64,000 nucleotides of DNA. Origin: an uncultured Sphingomonadaceae bacterium. GTDB lineage: Bacteria > Pseudomonadota > Alphaproteobacteria > Sphingomonadales > Sphingomonadaceae. The position numbers were made by a program, and so were the translations under genes. The notes beneath the pieces were generated by a model that saw only the letters and a list, made by a program, of their open reading frames with translations, was not told where the DNA came from and made no database searches. Shown in pieces: positions 1 through 9,855 of the stretch; position 1 is the stretch's first letter; every line of letters starts with the position of its first letter. The stretch covers positions 1,965,890 to 2,029,889 of the forward strand of contig CANNCV010000001.1 in the NCBI GenBank assembly GCA_947503245.1, written 5' to 3'.

Positions 1-1
1 G

Positions 2-250
2 GTTTATAAGGCTGTCAGCAATGATGCGCTAATGGACGAAGCACATAGTCTGGCAACACGCTTAGCGACCGGGCCCACATTGGCTTTAGGTCTAATGCGC
101 CGCACAACAGCGGAAAATCTGGACCGCAGCTATGCCGAAGCTTTGGACGCAGAAGCCAATGCGCAGCGCATTGCGGGGGATAGTGATGACGCAAAAATCG
201 GAGCCATTGCCTTTTTGAAGAAGGAAAAGGCGGCATTTACAGGTAAGTAA
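2..250 (+). CDS. Enoyl-CoA hydratase/isomerase family protein, C-terminal part
   Basis: The reading frame is open from the left edge of the window to a TAA at 248-250, so the start lies outside. The 82 visible residues have the helical C-terminal pattern of crotonase-fold enzymes, with a GPTLALGLMRR segment followed by an EAxAQRIAGDSDDAKIGAIAFLKK tail of the kind seen in PaaG-like isomerases and enoyl-CoA hydratases. The catalytic oxyanion-hole region is not in view, so substrate cannot be assigned. It sits upstream of propionyl/methylmalonyl-CoA genes on the same strand, which fits a role in acyl-CoA degradation. Family assignment is from recognition of the C-terminal motif only. Confidence 0.7.
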   Translation, partial: VYKAVSNDALMDEAHSLATRLATGPTLALGLMRRTTAENLDRSYAEALDAEANAQRIAGDSDDAKIGAIAFLKKEKAAFTGK

Positions 251-265
251 TCTTATATAGCGCAA

Positions 266-326
266 GTGCTGAGCCTGTTGCAGCACGTCTATCAAATTGC
301 GACATGCCCTTGGACAGGCTCAGGGC
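266..326. repeat. Pair of inverted REP-like hairpins
   Basis: Two short hairpins lie in the gap between the hydratase and the mutase. The first, 266-286, has arms GTGCT and AGCAC around GAGCCTGTTGC. The second, 306-326, has arms GCCCT and AGGGC around TTGGACAGGCT. Read on the minus strand, the second contains GAGCCTGTCC, so the two are related elements in opposite orientation about 20 bases apart, the layout of a REP doublet. Their role (mRNA 3' stabilisation, transcription termination, or RAYT-mobilised repeat) is not shown by the sequence. Confidence 0.5.
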
Positions 327-345
327 TATGGGTTAGTGGCCAAAT

Positions 346-2487
346 ATGACAGACAAACCGACCATTACAGACTGGCAAACCCTAGCCAATAAAGAGGTGA
401 AGGGCCGTGATCTGACTTGGGAGACGCCTGAAGGCATTGCCGTTAAGCCGCTTTATACGGCTGATGATGCACCTAATCCAGGCCTGCCGGGCTTTGCGCC
501 CTATACACGCGGGGTAAAGGCCAGCATGTATGCCGGGCGGCCATGGACAATTCGCCAATATGCAGGTTTTTCCACTGCGGAAGAATCCAACGCCTTTTAC
601 CGCCGCAACCTTGCCGCTGGTCAAAAAGGCCTGTCTATCGCGTTCGATCTGGCGACGCACAGAGGCTATGATAGCGATCATCTACGCGTGGTTGGTGATG
701 TCGGCAAAGCCGGCGTTGCGATTGACACATTGGCCGATATGCAGATTTTGTTTGACGAAATCCCGCTCGACAAAATGTCTGTGTCTATGACCATGAATGG
801 CGCGGTTATTCCATGCCTCGCTTTTTACATTGTCGCTGCGGAAGAGCAGGGCGTCTCTCAAGATCAACTTTCAGGCACCATCCAGAATGACATTCTAAAA
901 GAGTTTATGGTGCGCAACACCTATATTTATCCGCCTGCGCCTTCCATGCGCATTATTGCCGATATTATTGCCTATACATCTGAGCATATGCCGCGTTTTA
1001 ACAGCATATCTATCTCTGGCTATCATATGCATGAGGCAGGCGCGACAGCGGTGCAGGAACTGGCCTATACGCTGGCTGACGGCAAGGCCTATGTAGAGGC
1101 AGCGCTGGACCGCGGCATGGATATTGACAGTTTTGCCGGTCGGTTAAGCTTCTTTTTTGGCATTGGTATGAACTTCTTCATGGAAGTCGCCAAATTGCGC
1201 GCCGCACGGACATTATGGTCAAAAATCATCGCTGATTTCGGCGGCAACGCACGCAGCCAGATGCTGCGCACCCATTGTCAGACCAGCGGCGTTTCCTTGA
1301 CTGAGCAAGACCCTTATAACAATATCATCCGCACCACCATCGAAGCCATGGCCGCGACCTTTGGCGGCACGCAGAGCCTGCACACCAACAGCTTTGACGA
1401 AGCCATTGCTTTACCCACCGATTTTTCGGCACGTTTGGCGCGTAATACGCAGCTTATCCTGCAAGAAGAAACCGGCATGACCAATGTCGTCGATCCATTG
1501 GGTGGCAGCTATTATGTAGAAGCGCTGACCAATTCGCTGGTTGAAAAAGCTTTGTCGCTGATGAACGAAGTGGAAGCTGCGGGCGGCATGACTGATGCAA
1601 TTGCCCAAGGCCTACCCAAAAGGCGGATTGAAGAGTCAGCCGCAGCACGCCAGGCACGCGTTGATAAAGGCGATGATGTGATTGTCGGCGTCAACAAATA
1701 TGCGTTGGATGATGAAGCGCCTATCGACATATTGGAAATAGACAATGCCCGGGTGCGTGCCGAACAGATTAAGCGTATTGAGAAAACGCGGGCAGAACGC
1801 GACGAAAGTGCGGCGCGCGCAGCGCTGGAGAATTTAACTGCTGGCGCGAAGGGCGATGCCAATATTTTGGCGCTTGCAGTGGACGCCGCCAGAGCGCGGT
1901 GTACCCTGGGTGAGATAAGCAGCGCATTGGAGGCGGTTTTTGGTCGCTATGATACTGTACCGCAACCGGTCAAAGGTATTTACGGCGCAGCCTATGAAGG
2001 TGATCGCCGCTATGAACGCGTTGTTGAAGCAGTACAATCCATTGCAGCCAGACAGGGCGAAGCGCCTAAGATAATGATCGCGAAAATGGGGCAGGATGGC
2101 CATGATCGCGGCGCGAATGTTGTGGCTTCCGCCTTGGCTGATATGGGTTTTTCTGTTGTCAGCGGACCATTGTTCCAGACGCCAGAAGAGACTGCCAAAA
2201 TGGCTATTGAGAACGATGTTGATGCGGTTGGGGCATCCAGTCTGGCCGCAGGGCACAAAACCCTCATCCCAGAATTGATAGAGCAGTTTGCATCCGCAAG
2301 GCGCAGCGATATCCGCGTTTTTGCTGGCGGCGTTATTCCAGCGCAAGATTATGACTTTTTGCGGCAGGCGGGCGTTATCGGCATTTATGGGCCGGGCAGC
2401 AATATTGTTGATTGCGCAGAGGATATTTTGCGGTTGCTGGGTCATAATATGCCGCCACTGCAAGACGATCAGGAGGCCGCTGAATGA
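346..2487 (+). CDS. scpA: Methylmalonyl-CoA mutase, full-length
   Basis: Adenosylcobalamin-dependent mutase interconverting (R)-methylmalonyl-CoA and succinyl-CoA, the last step of propionyl-CoA assimilation. The 713 residues match the length of the catalytic chain. The N-terminal two thirds form the substrate-binding barrel, with the characteristic [18 protein letters not shown] segment near residues 65-82. The C-terminal cobalamin-binding domain, about residues 570-700, carries the DGHDRG motif at 584-589 with the lower-axial-ligand His586. The chain carries its own B12 domain, so a homodimer is plausible; no small-subunit or meaB gene is adjacent. The next gene overlaps its stop by 4 bases (ATGA), so the two are translationally coupled. 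The carboxylase alpha subunit that makes its substrate lies 1.8 kb downstream. Confidence 0.95.
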   Translation: MTDKPTITDWQTLANKEVKGRDLTWETPEGIAVKPLYTADDAPNPGLPGFAPYTRGVKASMYAGRPWTIRQYAGFSTAEESNAFYRRNLAAGQKGLSIAFDLATHRGYDSDHLRVVGDVGKAGVAIDTLADMQILFDEIPLDKMSVSMTMNGAVIPCLAFYIVAAEEQGVSQDQLSGTIQNDILKEFMVRNTYIYPPAPSMRIIADIIAYTSEHMPRFNSISISGYHMHEAGATAVQELAYTLADGKAYVEAALDRGMDIDSFAGRLSFFFGIGMNFFMEVAKLRAARTLWSKIIADFGGNARSQMLRTHCQTSGVSLTEQDPYNNIIRTTIEAMAATFGGTQSLHTNSFDEAIALPTDFSARLARNTQLILQEETGMTNVVDPLGGSYYVEALTNSLVEKALSLMNEVEAAGGMTDAIAQGLPKRRIEESAAARQARVDKGDDVIVGVNKYALDDEAPIDILEIDNARVRAEQIKRIEKTRAERDESAARAALENLTAGAKGDANILALAVDAARARCTLGEISSALEAVFGRYDTVPQPVKGIYGAAYEGDRRYERVVEAVQSIAARQGEAPKIMIAKMGQDGHDRGANVVASALADMGFSVVSGPLFQTPEETAKMAIENDVDAVGASSLAAGHKTLIPELIEQFASARRSDIRVFAGGVIPAQDYDFLRQAGVIGIYGPGSNIVDCAEDILRLLGHNMPPLQDDQEAAE

Positions 2488-3200
2488 CATTAAGCCCTAT
2501 AAAAGGTTTTGCAATTCTGAGCCTATTGCTCATGCCGGTATCTGCAATATCCGCGCAGGCCGAACAGGCACCGGCAATCAACAATGCGCGCTCAGCAATT
2601 TCTGCTTTTTCTGATCTGTGTGTCGCGACATTCCCTGATGAACAGGATTTTCTGACCGGCATGAGCATGAACGGTTACGGCTTTAAGGCCGCGCCTAAAC
2701 CCAAATTGCCCCATCGCTGGACCAACAGAGGCGCAAGCCTTGTCTATGCTGATGAAAATATGATGGTGGCATCCGGACAACCCGCGCCGCAATGCATTTT
2801 TGATGCCGTTATCATGCGCAATGACGATCATCTCGCCATGGTGCGCGACATAGAAAGCCAATTACTGGTAGAAGACGGCAATTCAGAGGGACGGGGCGGC
2901 GTTAATCGCACGACATGGAATTATTTTGATGATGCTGGCAATCAGCTGCGTATGTTTTTCCAAACGCGCCAGACCAGCAATGACAGACTGGCCGTTCGCC
3001 TAACTTTATTGCGGATAACACAAAGCGCTGCCGAACCGACCCCAGAGGCGGCACCGCGATCCGTGCCTCAGGCTCCAACCGTGCAGCAAGACGCCCTCCC
3101 GGTTCTTGAGAGCGATCAAACCATTACCAACCCCGAAGAGCAGCCTGGCCGATCTGCGCCAGACACTGAATTACAATTGGAAGACGAGGTATTATTGTGA
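2484..3200 (+). CDS. Secreted protein of unknown function
   Basis: A 238-residue protein with a clear signal peptide: a short basic N-terminus, a hydrophobic stretch around residues 10-22 and an AQA cleavage site near residue 26. The mature part has three or four cysteines and ends in a Pro/Gln/Glu-rich low-complexity tail from about residue 185, suggesting an exported domain with a flexible C-terminus. It overlaps the mutase stop by 4 bases and is in turn overlapped by bioB (GTGA), so it is in the same transcript. I do not recognise the family. The linkage to acyl-CoA and biotin genes is positional and does not by itself indicate function. Confidence 0.75.
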   Translation: MTLSPIKGFAILSLLLMPVSAISAQAEQAPAINNARSAISAFSDLCVATFPDEQDFLTGMSMNGYGFKAAPKPKLPHRWTNRGASLVYADENMMVASGQPAPQCIFDAVIMRNDDHLAMVRDIESQLLVEDGNSEGRGGVNRTTWNYFDDAGNQLRMFFQTRQTSNDRLAVRLTLLRITQSAAEPTPEAAPRSVPQAPTVQQDALPVLESDQTITNPEEQPGRSAPDTELQLEDEVLL

Positions 3201-4213
3201 CCATTCGTAATGATTGGAGCCGCGAGGAGATCGCTGCATTGTTCGATCTGCCATTTGGCGATGTGATGCGTAAGGCCATGGCCGCGCATGAGACACATCA
3301 TGCAGCCAATGAAGTGCAGCTTTGCACATTGCTGTCCATCAAAACTGGTGGTTGCCCCGAAGATTGTGGCTATTGCTCACAATCGGTCAAAGCCGATAGC
3401 GGGGTTGAAGCAACCAAATTGATGGATGTGCGCGCGGTGCTGCAATCAGCGGCTCAGGCCAAAGATAATGGCTCTCAGCGTTTTTGCATGGGCGCGGCGT
3501 GGCGTAACCCGAAAGACCGCGACATGCCTGCGATTGTGGAGATCGTTAAAGGCGTGCGCGATATGGGTATGGAAACCTGTATGACATTGGGCATGTTGAC
3601 CCCTAAACAGGCGGATATGCTGGCCGAAGCGGGCCTTGATTATTACAACCATAATATCGACAGCAGCCCGGAATATTATGAGCGGGTGATTTCTACACGC
3701 AAATTTGATGAGCGGATTGAAACGCTGGATCATGTGCGCAATGCAGGCATTAATGTCTGTTCCGGCGGCATTGTCGGCATGGGTGAAACACGTGAAGACC
3801 GCGTTGGCTTTGTCCACACATTGGCCACATTGCCGCAGCATCCGGAAAGCGTACCGGTCAATGCTCTTGTGCCAGTAAAAGGCACAGTGCTCGGCGATAT
3901 GCTGGCCGATACGCCTTTGGCCAAAATTGACGATATTGAATTTGTCCGCACTGTTGCAGTGGCTCGGATCACCATGCCCAAATCCATGGTGCGCCTCTCC
4001 GCTGGTCGTGAAAGCATGAGCGAAGCGACGCAGGCATTATGTTTTATGGCGGGTGCCAACTCGATCTTCACAGGTGACAAATTGCTGACCGCGCCCAATG
4101 CCGGTGATGACAGCGATGCTGCGCTATTTTCTAAGCTCGGCCTGACCGCGTTACAGGGCGAAGAGCCAATGCGTGCGGAAAAGATTTGCGGCCAGATGGA
4201 AGCAGCAGAGTGA
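3197..4213 (+). CDS. bioB: Biotin synthase
   Basis: Radical-SAM enzyme inserting sulfur into dethiobiotin to form biotin. The CxxxCxxC triad binding the catalytic [4Fe-4S] cluster is Cys53, Cys57 and Cys60 in the segment [13 protein letters not shown]. The [13 protein letters not shown] region and the SAGRE segment near residue 270 are typical of BioB, and the length of 338 residues is normal. The start is a GTG at 3197 overlapping the previous stop, the only start that preserves the conserved N-terminus. No other bio genes are nearby. It lies directly before the biotin-carrying carboxylase gene, so the product is the cofactor of its neighbour. Confidence 0.95.
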   Translation: MTIRNDWSREEIAALFDLPFGDVMRKAMAAHETHHAANEVQLCTLLSIKTGGCPEDCGYCSQSVKADSGVEATKLMDVRAVLQSAAQAKDNGSQRFCMGAAWRNPKDRDMPAIVEIVKGVRDMGMETCMTLGMLTPKQADMLAEAGLDYYNHNIDSSPEYYERVISTRKFDERIETLDHVRNAGINVCSGGIVGMGETREDRVGFVHTLATLPQHPESVPVNALVPVKGTVLGDMLADTPLAKIDDIEFVRTVAVARITMPKSMVRLSAGRESMSEATQALCFMAGANSIFTGDKLLTAPNAGDDSDAALFSKLGLTALQGEEPMRAEKICGQMEAAE

Positions 4214-4228
4214 GTTTGTACCTTCGTC

Positions 4229-4249
4229 ATGTTGAACGCGCTTCAGCAT
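4229..4249. repeat. REP-like hairpin after bioB
   Basis: Arms ATGTTGAA (4229-4236) and TTCAGCAT (4242-4249) pair over 8 positions with one G-U wobble around a CGCGC loop. The surrounding sequence resembles short extragenic hairpins common in sphingomonad genomes. It lies between bioB and the carboxylase gene. No T-run follows, so it is more likely a repeat than an intrinsic terminator. Confidence 0.4.
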
Positions 4250-4328
4250 CGATTTCTCAACAACCTTTGTTAAGCGTTTTGCGCAATAGACCCTAAATAT
4301 TTTAGGGGTGATAAAAACAGGAACGGTC

Positions 4329-6311
4329 ATGTTCAAAAAAATCCTCATAGCTAATCGTGGTGAAATCGCGTGCCGTGTTATTCGCACGGCCAAGAAAATG
4401 GGCATTAAGACTGTCGCGGTCTATTCCGATGCTGATGCGCGCAGCCCGCATGTGGCTATGGCTGATGAAGCCGTGCACTTGGGGCCTCCACCGGCATCTG
4501 AGTCCTATTTGCTGGCTGATAAAATTATTCAGGCGTGTAAAGATACTGGTGCAGAGGCCGTTCATCCTGGCTATGGTTTCTTATCAGAACGGGCCAGCTT
4601 TGTTGAGGCACTCACCGCAGCAGGCATCGTGTTTATCGGCCCACCCGCCAATGCCATTGCGGCGATGGGCGACAAGATTGAATCCAAGAAACTGGCGCGT
4701 GAAGCGGGCGTAAATATCGTTCCAGGCTATGTTGGTGAGATTGATGACACCGAACATGCGGTCAAAATCTCTAATGAAATCGGCTATCCGGTGATGATGA
4801 AAGCATCAGCTGGCGGCGGCGGCAAGGGCATGCGCTTGGCCTATAATGAGGCCGATGTGCGTGAAGGTTTTGAAGCGGTTAAACGGGAAGGTTTGGCCAG
4901 CTTTGGCGATGACCGTATCTTTATTGAGAAATTTATTGAGCAGCCCCGCCATATTGAGATTCAGGTATTGGGTGATCAGCATGGTAATGTCGTTTATCTG
5001 GGTGAGCGTGAATGCTCCATTCAGCGGCGGCACCAAAAGGTTGTTGAGGAAGCACCGTCACCCTTTGTGGATGAAGAATTGCGCAAAGCCATGGGTGAAC
5101 AGGCGGTCGCTTTGTCACAGGCAGTGGGGTATTTCAGCGCAGGCACAGTCGAGTTGATCGTTGGCGCTGATAAAGGCTTTTATTTTCTGGAAATGAATAC
5201 GCGGCTGCAGGTTGAGCATCCGGTGACAGAAATCATCAACAATATGGATCTGGTTGAACAGATGATCCGCGTTGCGGCGGGCGAAAAGCTGTCCATCACG
5301 CAAGATGATGTTAAATTACAGGGTTGGTCTATTGAAAACCGTGTCTATGCCGAAGACCCTTATCGCGGGTTCCTGCCCTCAATTGGTCGATTGGTGCGTT
5401 ACGCTCCGCCAGAAACCGGCAATGGTGTGCGGGTTGATGATGGTGTTGCAGAGGGCGGCGAGGTGTCCATCTATTATGACCCGATGATCGCAAAGTTGAT
5501 CACCTACGCCGATACACGCGAAGAGGCGATGGACTTACAGATCGCTGCGCTGGACCAATTTGTGATTGAAGGCCCGGGCCATAATCTGGAATTTCTGTCT
5601 GCCGTGATGCAGCATCCACGCTTCCGTTCAGGTGATATCAGCACGGCCTTTATCGCCGAGGAATATCCTGACGGTTTTCAGGGGTCTCCGGCAAGCGCTG
5701 AATTGCTGCAACGTCTTGCGGCCATCGCCGTCTTTATCATGACCGCAGAAGCAGACCGTGATCTTAGAGTGTCCGGTCAATTGGGCGATAGGTTAAGACC
5801 ATCAACCGAGTGGCAAGTGCTTGTCGGTGATGTCGCGATGGAAGCGACCATTGGCAAAGACGTGATCGTCATTGATGGCAGCGAAATTCAGCTTTCCATG
5901 GCTTATACGCCCGGTGACACTCTGATTGTTGCCGAATTTGGGAACGAAGATGAGAGTGATACACTAGCGGTGAAAGTGTCCACACGTCCTAGCGGACTGC
6001 AGCTGACATGCCATGGCGCCAAACATGATATGCGTGTTTTGCCAGCCCATATTGCCCGTCACGCAGTCCATATGATTGAGAAAACCCCGCCCGATCTTTC
6101 CAAATTGCTGATCTGCCCGATGCCCGGATTGCTGATCAAGACTATGGTGGAAGAAGGTGAAGAGGTACAGGAAGGGCAACCTTTGGCCATTGTTGAAGCC
6201 ATGAAGATGGAAAATGTGCTGCGTGCGCAAAAGACGGCAACTGTCACATCAATAAAGGCTGCAGTGGGCGATAGTCTGGCGGTTGACCAGATCATTATGG
6301 AGCTGGAATAG
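4329..6311 (+). CDS. pccA: Propionyl/acetyl-CoA carboxylase alpha subunit (biotin carboxylase + BCCP)
   Basis: Carries the biotin carboxylase domain (about residues 1-450, starting MFKKILIANRGEIA, with the glycine-rich ATP-grasp loop SAGGGGKGM) and a C-terminal biotinyl domain with the EAMKMEN motif. The biotinylated Lys is residue 626, 35 residues from the end as usual. Together with a beta (carboxyltransferase) subunit, absent from this window, it would carboxylate propionyl-CoA to methylmalonyl-CoA for the upstream mutase. I chose the ATG at 4329 because AGGAA at 4319-4323 is correctly spaced and the family starts there; an upstream GTG at 4308 would add seven residues. The linker domain is of the alpha-proteobacterial PCC type, but MCC or geranyl-CoA carboxylase subunits look similar, so substrate rests on context. 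Confidence 0.9.
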   Translation: MFKKILIANRGEIACRVIRTAKKMGIKTVAVYSDADARSPHVAMADEAVHLGPPPASESYLLADKIIQACKDTGAEAVHPGYGFLSERASFVEALTAAGIVFIGPPANAIAAMGDKIESKKLAREAGVNIVPGYVGEIDDTEHAVKISNEIGYPVMMKASAGGGGKGMRLAYNEADVREGFEAVKREGLASFGDDRIFIEKFIEQPRHIEIQVLGDQHGNVVYLGERECSIQRRHQKVVEEAPSPFVDEELRKAMGEQAVALSQAVGYFSAGTVELIVGADKGFYFLEMNTRLQVEHPVTEIINNMDLVEQMIRVAAGEKLSITQDDVKLQGWSIENRVYAEDPYRGFLPSIGRLVRYAPPETGNGVRVDDGVAEGGEVSIYYDPMIAKLITYADTREEAMDLQIAALDQFVIEGPGHNLEFLSAVMQHPRFRSGDISTAFIAEEYPDGFQGSPASAELLQRLAAIAVFIMTAEADRDLRVSGQLGDRLRPSTEWQVLVGDVAMEATIGKDVIVIDGSEIQLSMAYTPGDTLIVAEFGNEDESDTLAVKVSTRPSGLQLTCHGAKHDMRVLPAHIARHAVHMIEKTPPDLSKLLICPMPGLLIKTMVEEGEEVQEGQPLAIVEAMKMENVLRAQKTATVTSIKAAVGDSLAVDQIIMELE

Positions 6312-6386
6312 CGGCCATTTGATTACCATTCACAAGCTCCACAAGCCAAACTCGACAGAGCGAAAAAACATGGGTAACTCTATCTT

Positions 6387-8021
6387 ATGACGGATACTGC
6401 AATTTCGCCGGGTGATGACGGCTACCAACCATCGGAAAAAGAAATCAGGCTTGTGATTGCCGCATCTTCGGCCGGCACAATTTTTGAATGGTATGACTTT
6501 TTCATCTACGGAACTTTGGCCAGCATCATTGGTGCAGCCTTTTTCCCATCGGGCAATGAAACATTGCAATTGCTGCTCGTTTGGGCTGGCTTTGCAGTGG
6601 GATTTGGTTTTCGGCCCTTAGGCGCAATATTGTTCGGTTATCTGGGCGATAAGCTAGGGCGCAAATACACATTTTTGGTCACTGTCACATTAATGGGAAT
6701 AGCAACAGCGGGTGTCGGACTAATTCCTTCCGCTGCGACCATCGGTATTGCTGCGCCCATAATTGTTATCGCCTTTCGCATCATTCAGGGCCTTGCACTT
6801 GGCGGTGAATATGGCGGCGCGGCTATCTATGTTGCCGAACATGCACCGCCCGAAAAGCGTGGCTATTATACCAGCTTCATTCAAGCCAGCGTTGTCGGTG
6901 GCTTTGTGTTGAGCATAATCGTCGTTCTGGCTTGCCGTTTTGCCATACCCGAGCAGGAGTTTAATGATTGGGGCTGGCGTGTACCATTTCTGCTGTCAAT
7001 CATCCTGCTGATTGTGTCGCTTTGGATGCGGTTCAAACTATCAGAAAGCCCAGTTTTCAAGGCGATGAAGGAATCTGGCGAAATGGCCAGCAATCCCTTT
7101 GTCGAAAGTTTTACCTATCCGGGTAACAAGAAGCGTATTTTCGTAGCTCTTTTTGGCGTTGCAGCTGGCCTGACCACAATATGGTACACAGCGTTTTTCT
7201 ACAGCCTGTCTTTCCTTAAAGGGCCTATGCGGGTTGAAGATACCACTGCTGAATTGCTGATAGGCTTTGCTGGTTTGCTCTCCATGGCCTTTTACGTGAT
7301 TATCGGAAAATATTCAGACAGGGTAGGGCGCAAAAAGCCGATTATCTGGGGCAACATTCTAACCCTCATTCTGCTCTTCCCTTGTTTCTGGTTCCTAGGC
7401 AGTATTGCCAATACCGATTTGCAGAAATCTGTGAACGAAGCGCCGATTGTTATTGCCGGACCGGATTGTGATTATGATCCTTTTGCTGATGAACAAGCTA
7501 CCAATTGCGGACGATTGCTTCAGGATATGACGGGATTTGGCATTCCCTATCAAATTGCCAAAAGTGAATCCTTGTCCCTAACAATAGGCGATGAAGCGGG
7601 ATCTTTGGCTGGCTATGCCTGGGATGAACCATCTGAGCGTGTGGTGCAGTTGCGCGGGATGCTGGAAGCGCGAGGCTATGATCTGTCTGACAAAACGCCG
7701 TCTGTTTCCAGCATGATTGGCATCATTGCTGTGTTGCTGGTACTTGGCGGCTTGTCGGCGGCCAATTACGGGTCGGTTGCTGCATTGCTGACAGAGATGT
7801 TCCCTGCGAAAATACGCTATAGCTCCATGTCGATACCCTATCATATTGGAGCAGGATATTTTGGCGGATTTCTGCCGCTTATTGCCGGTTATATTGTGGC
7901 AAGAACCGGCGATATCTATGCTGGCCTTTGGTACACTTGGGTGTTCATATTATTGGCCACAATAGTCGCTGCATGGGGCTTGGCCGGTGGTCCGCCACGC
8001 GACTTTTCCGATGATCATTAA
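6387..8021 (+). CDS. MFS transporter, metabolite:H+ symporter (MHS) type
   Basis: A 544-residue inner-membrane transporter with about 12 membrane helices. Family signatures are the EWYDFFIYG segment (34-42) in TM1 and the loop 2-3 motif GYLGDKLGRK (84-93), as in ShiA, ProP and KgtP-like symporters. It is about 100 residues longer than usual because of an insertion at about residues 345-435, between late membrane helices, containing two cysteines, many acidic residues and no hydrophobic span; this would form a folded periplasmic domain. The substrate is unknown: relatives carry organic acids, betaines or shikimate. It is preceded by the carboxylase gene on the same strand with a 75-base gap. 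Confidence 0.85.
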   Translation: MTDTAISPGDDGYQPSEKEIRLVIAASSAGTIFEWYDFFIYGTLASIIGAAFFPSGNETLQLLLVWAGFAVGFGFRPLGAILFGYLGDKLGRKYTFLVTVTLMGIATAGVGLIPSAATIGIAAPIIVIAFRIIQGLALGGEYGGAAIYVAEHAPPEKRGYYTSFIQASVVGGFVLSIIVVLACRFAIPEQEFNDWGWRVPFLLSIILLIVSLWMRFKLSESPVFKAMKESGEMASNPFVESFTYPGNKKRIFVALFGVAAGLTTIWYTAFFYSLSFLKGPMRVEDTTAELLIGFAGLLSMAFYVIIGKYSDRVGRKKPIIWGNILTLILLFPCFWFLGSIANTDLQKSVNEAPIVIAGPDCDYDPFADEQATNCGRLLQDMTGFGIPYQIAKSESLSLTIGDEAGSLAGYAWDEPSERVVQLRGMLEARGYDLSDKTPSVSSMIGIIAVLLVLGGLSAANYGSVAALLTEMFPAKIRYSSMSIPYHIGAGYFGGFLPLIAGYIVARTGDIYAGLWYTWVFILLATIVAAWGLAGGPPRDFSDDH

Positions 8022-8032
8022 TCACAGGCAGT

Positions 8033-9076
8033 TTGGCCTTGTCTAACCAGCCCTTACGTCTGAAACTCGATGGCTCTGCACTGACGAGCAATTGGCATAT
8101 ACTTGACGCTATGAGCGGCGGTGCTAGCGCCGGAGCCGCAGTCAAAGCTGACGGTTATGGGCTTGGCGCAAAAGCTGTTGTCACACTCTTGGCAGCTGCC
8201 GGATGCAAAGACTTTTTCGTGGCCCATTGGGGTGAGGCTTTTGATATTTCAGGGCTTGTTGATCCCAAAGCAATATCGGTTCTGAATGGCCCATTGCCGC
8301 AAGATATAGAGCAGGCACTGCAAATAGGTGCAAAGCCGGTCATTAACAGCATCGCTCAGGCTGACCGCTGGCTTGCAGCTGGCGGCGGGCAATGTGACCT
8401 GATGATAGATAGCGGTATGAACCGGCTTGGCGTAGCGCCAGATGATATCGGCAATCCAGCTATACAAAAACTGGATATCGATATTTGTATGAGTCACTTA
8501 GCGTCGGCCGATGAAGATTCGCGGCAAAATGCTGCGCAGCAAAAGCTGTTCTCTGCGCTGCGGCATAATATATCAGCGGGCCGTTATAGCCTGGCCAATA
8601 GTGCAGGCATTTGCCTTGGCGATGACTATCATTTTGATCTGACGCGGCCTGGACTATCCCTTTATGGCGGTATTCCGCGGAATGAATTGCGCGAAAATAT
8701 ACGGCCAGTCGCTCAACCAGAGGCAGCGATTTTGCAAATCCGCGACGTGGAAGCAGGGGCACATATTGGCTATAACGCGACGTTTACCGCAATGCAGTCG
8801 ATGCGCTTGGCAGTAATAGCTATTGGCTATGCCGATGGCTATTTGCGGGCCTTTTCAAACAAAGGCCTGTTGCGCTATAAAAACCAGACTTTACCCATTG
8901 TTGGCCGCATATCCATGGACCTTAGCATATTGGATATATCCTCTTGCCCACATTTGCAGGAAGGCGATTGGCTAGCGCTTGATTATGATCTGGTTACCAA
9001 TGCGCAACTGTCCGGCCTTTCACAATATGAGCTTCTCACAGGTCTGGGAAAACGGTTCGAACATAATTGGTTCTAG
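8033..9076 (+). CDS. alr: Alanine racemase
   Basis: PLP-dependent enzyme making D-alanine for peptidoglycan. The PLP lysine is Lys38 in the AAVKADGYGLG motif and the opposite catalytic base is Tyr247 in HIGYNATF. The SLYGG segment and the C-terminal ISMD segment are also present. The protein is 347 residues, at the short end of the family. The start is a TTG at 8033 (a second TTG lies two codons later); no ATG gives the conserved N-terminus. It lies 11 bases after the transporter stop, consistent with co-transcription. A broader amino-acid racemase specificity cannot be excluded. Confidence 0.9.
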   Translation: MALSNQPLRLKLDGSALTSNWHILDAMSGGASAGAAVKADGYGLGAKAVVTLLAAAGCKDFFVAHWGEAFDISGLVDPKAISVLNGPLPQDIEQALQIGAKPVINSIAQADRWLAAGGGQCDLMIDSGMNRLGVAPDDIGNPAIQKLDIDICMSHLASADEDSRQNAAQQKLFSALRHNISAGRYSLANSAGICLGDDYHFDLTRPGLSLYGGIPRNELRENIRPVAQPEAAILQIRDVEAGAHIGYNATFTAMQSMRLAVIAIGYADGYLRAFSNKGLLRYKNQTLPIVGRISMDLSILDISSCPHLQEGDWLALDYDLVTNAQLSGLSQYELLTGLGKRFEHNWF

Positions 9077-9078
9077 CA

Positions 9079-9107
9079 CTATGCTGCGCAATAATCGTGC
9101 AGCATAG
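9079..9107 (+). terminator. Hairpin after alr
   Basis: A perfect 9-bp stem, CTATGCTGC with GCAGCATAG, begins 3 bases after the alr stop. A T-rich stretch (ATTATTTT) follows shortly after. It fits a rho-independent terminator, though the T-run is interrupted. Confidence 0.6.
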
Positions 9108-9135
9108 CATTATTTTGCATTTCTCCATCCTTCAT

Positions 9136-9188
9136 GTTGCAGTGCACACAAGAACAATGCTATCATTAGTGCAATCAGGAAATGCACT
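9136..9188 (+). promoter_or_regulatory. Possible PhaR operator cluster upstream of phaR
   Basis: Three TGCA-centred sites lie in the phaR leader: TTGCAGTGCA within 9136-9147, AGTGCA ending at 9173 and AATGCACT at 9181-9188. Characterised PhaR regulators bind TGC/GCA-rich sites and several repress their own gene. The clustering immediately before the phaR start suggests autoregulation. This is an inference, and the sites are short. Confidence 0.35.
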
Positions 9189-9197
9189 GGAGCGCTT

Positions 9198-9782
9198 ATG
9201 TCCCGCCAAAAAAGCGATGATGATATTATTGTTATCAAAAAATACGCCAATCGCCGCTTATACAATACGCATTCGTCCAGCTATATAACGCTGGATTTTA
9301 TTGCCAGTTTGATAAAAGAAAACAAAGATTTCAAAGTCATAGATGCAAAGAGCGGTGAAGATATAACGCGCAATATTCTCACCCAGATCATCATGGATCA
9401 GGAAAGTGGTGAGGAGCAGATGCTGCCGACCAGCTTCCTGCGCCAGCTTATCGGCATGTATGGCAATTCGTTACAGGCTATAATGCCCAGCTATCTTGAG
9501 GCCTCAATGGACAGCCTTAAGGACAATCAAAAGAAGCTGACTGAATCCATGGGTGGTTCGTTGAACAATAATCTTTTTGCGCAAATTGCTCGTCAAAATA
9601 TGGCGATGTTCGAAGCGGCCAGCAGCGCTTTCAAAATGCAGAAACGTTCTTCTGGATCGCGGTATAATAATAAGGCGGCACCAACAAGCACACCATCCAC
9701 TGGTTCTGCTGATGAAATTAGCGACCTGAAAAAGCAATTGGCCGATATGCAGGACCAGATTGCAAAAATGTCGAAAGAATAG
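9198..9782 (+). CDS. phaR: Polyhydroxyalkanoate synthesis regulator PhaR
   Basis: A 194-residue DNA-binding regulator of PHA granule genes. The N-terminal PHB/PHA accumulation regulator domain is unmistakable, with IIVIKKYANRRLYNT near residues 10-24 and YITLDFIASLIK after it. The middle holds the second, PhaR-type helical region, and the tail from about residue 140 is Ser/Asn-rich then ends in a heptad-like coiled coil. ATG at 9198 is preceded by GGAG at 9189-9192. In relatives PhaR senses PHA granules and represses phasin genes. No PHA synthase or phasin gene is in the window, so the targets are elsewhere. Confidence 0.92.
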   Translation: MSRQKSDDDIIVIKKYANRRLYNTHSSSYITLDFIASLIKENKDFKVIDAKSGEDITRNILTQIIMDQESGEEQMLPTSFLRQLIGMYGNSLQAIMPSYLEASMDSLKDNQKKLTESMGGSLNNNLFAQIARQNMAMFEAASSAFKMQKRSSGSRYNNKAAPTSTPSTGSADEISDLKKQLADMQDQIAKMSKE

Positions 9783-9796
9783 CGCCTGTTACGCTT

Positions 9797-9822
9797 CCAT
9801 ATGGTTTGCCAATGCCATATGG
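9797..9822. repeat. Inverted repeat between phaR and proS
   Basis: The octamer CCATATGG occurs at 9797-9804 and again at 9815-9822. Because CCATATGG is itself palindromic, the two copies can form an 8-bp stem with a 10-base loop, or act as a repeated protein site. It lies in the leader of proS. No T-run follows, so termination is unlikely. Confidence 0.45.
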
Positions 9823-9855
9823 GCGAGCAAATTTACGAATAGAAAGCTGATTATA

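Noticed and set aside
251..345. Cobalamin riboswitch upstream of the B12-dependent mutase
   Set aside because: The gap is too short and filled by the two REP-like hairpins; no B12-box-like structure is visible.
9783..9855. T-box or attenuator in front of proS
   Set aside because: Only one 8-bp stem made of a palindrome is present; there is no T-box sequence and no terminator U-run, and T-boxes for synthetases are not typical of alphaproteobacteria.
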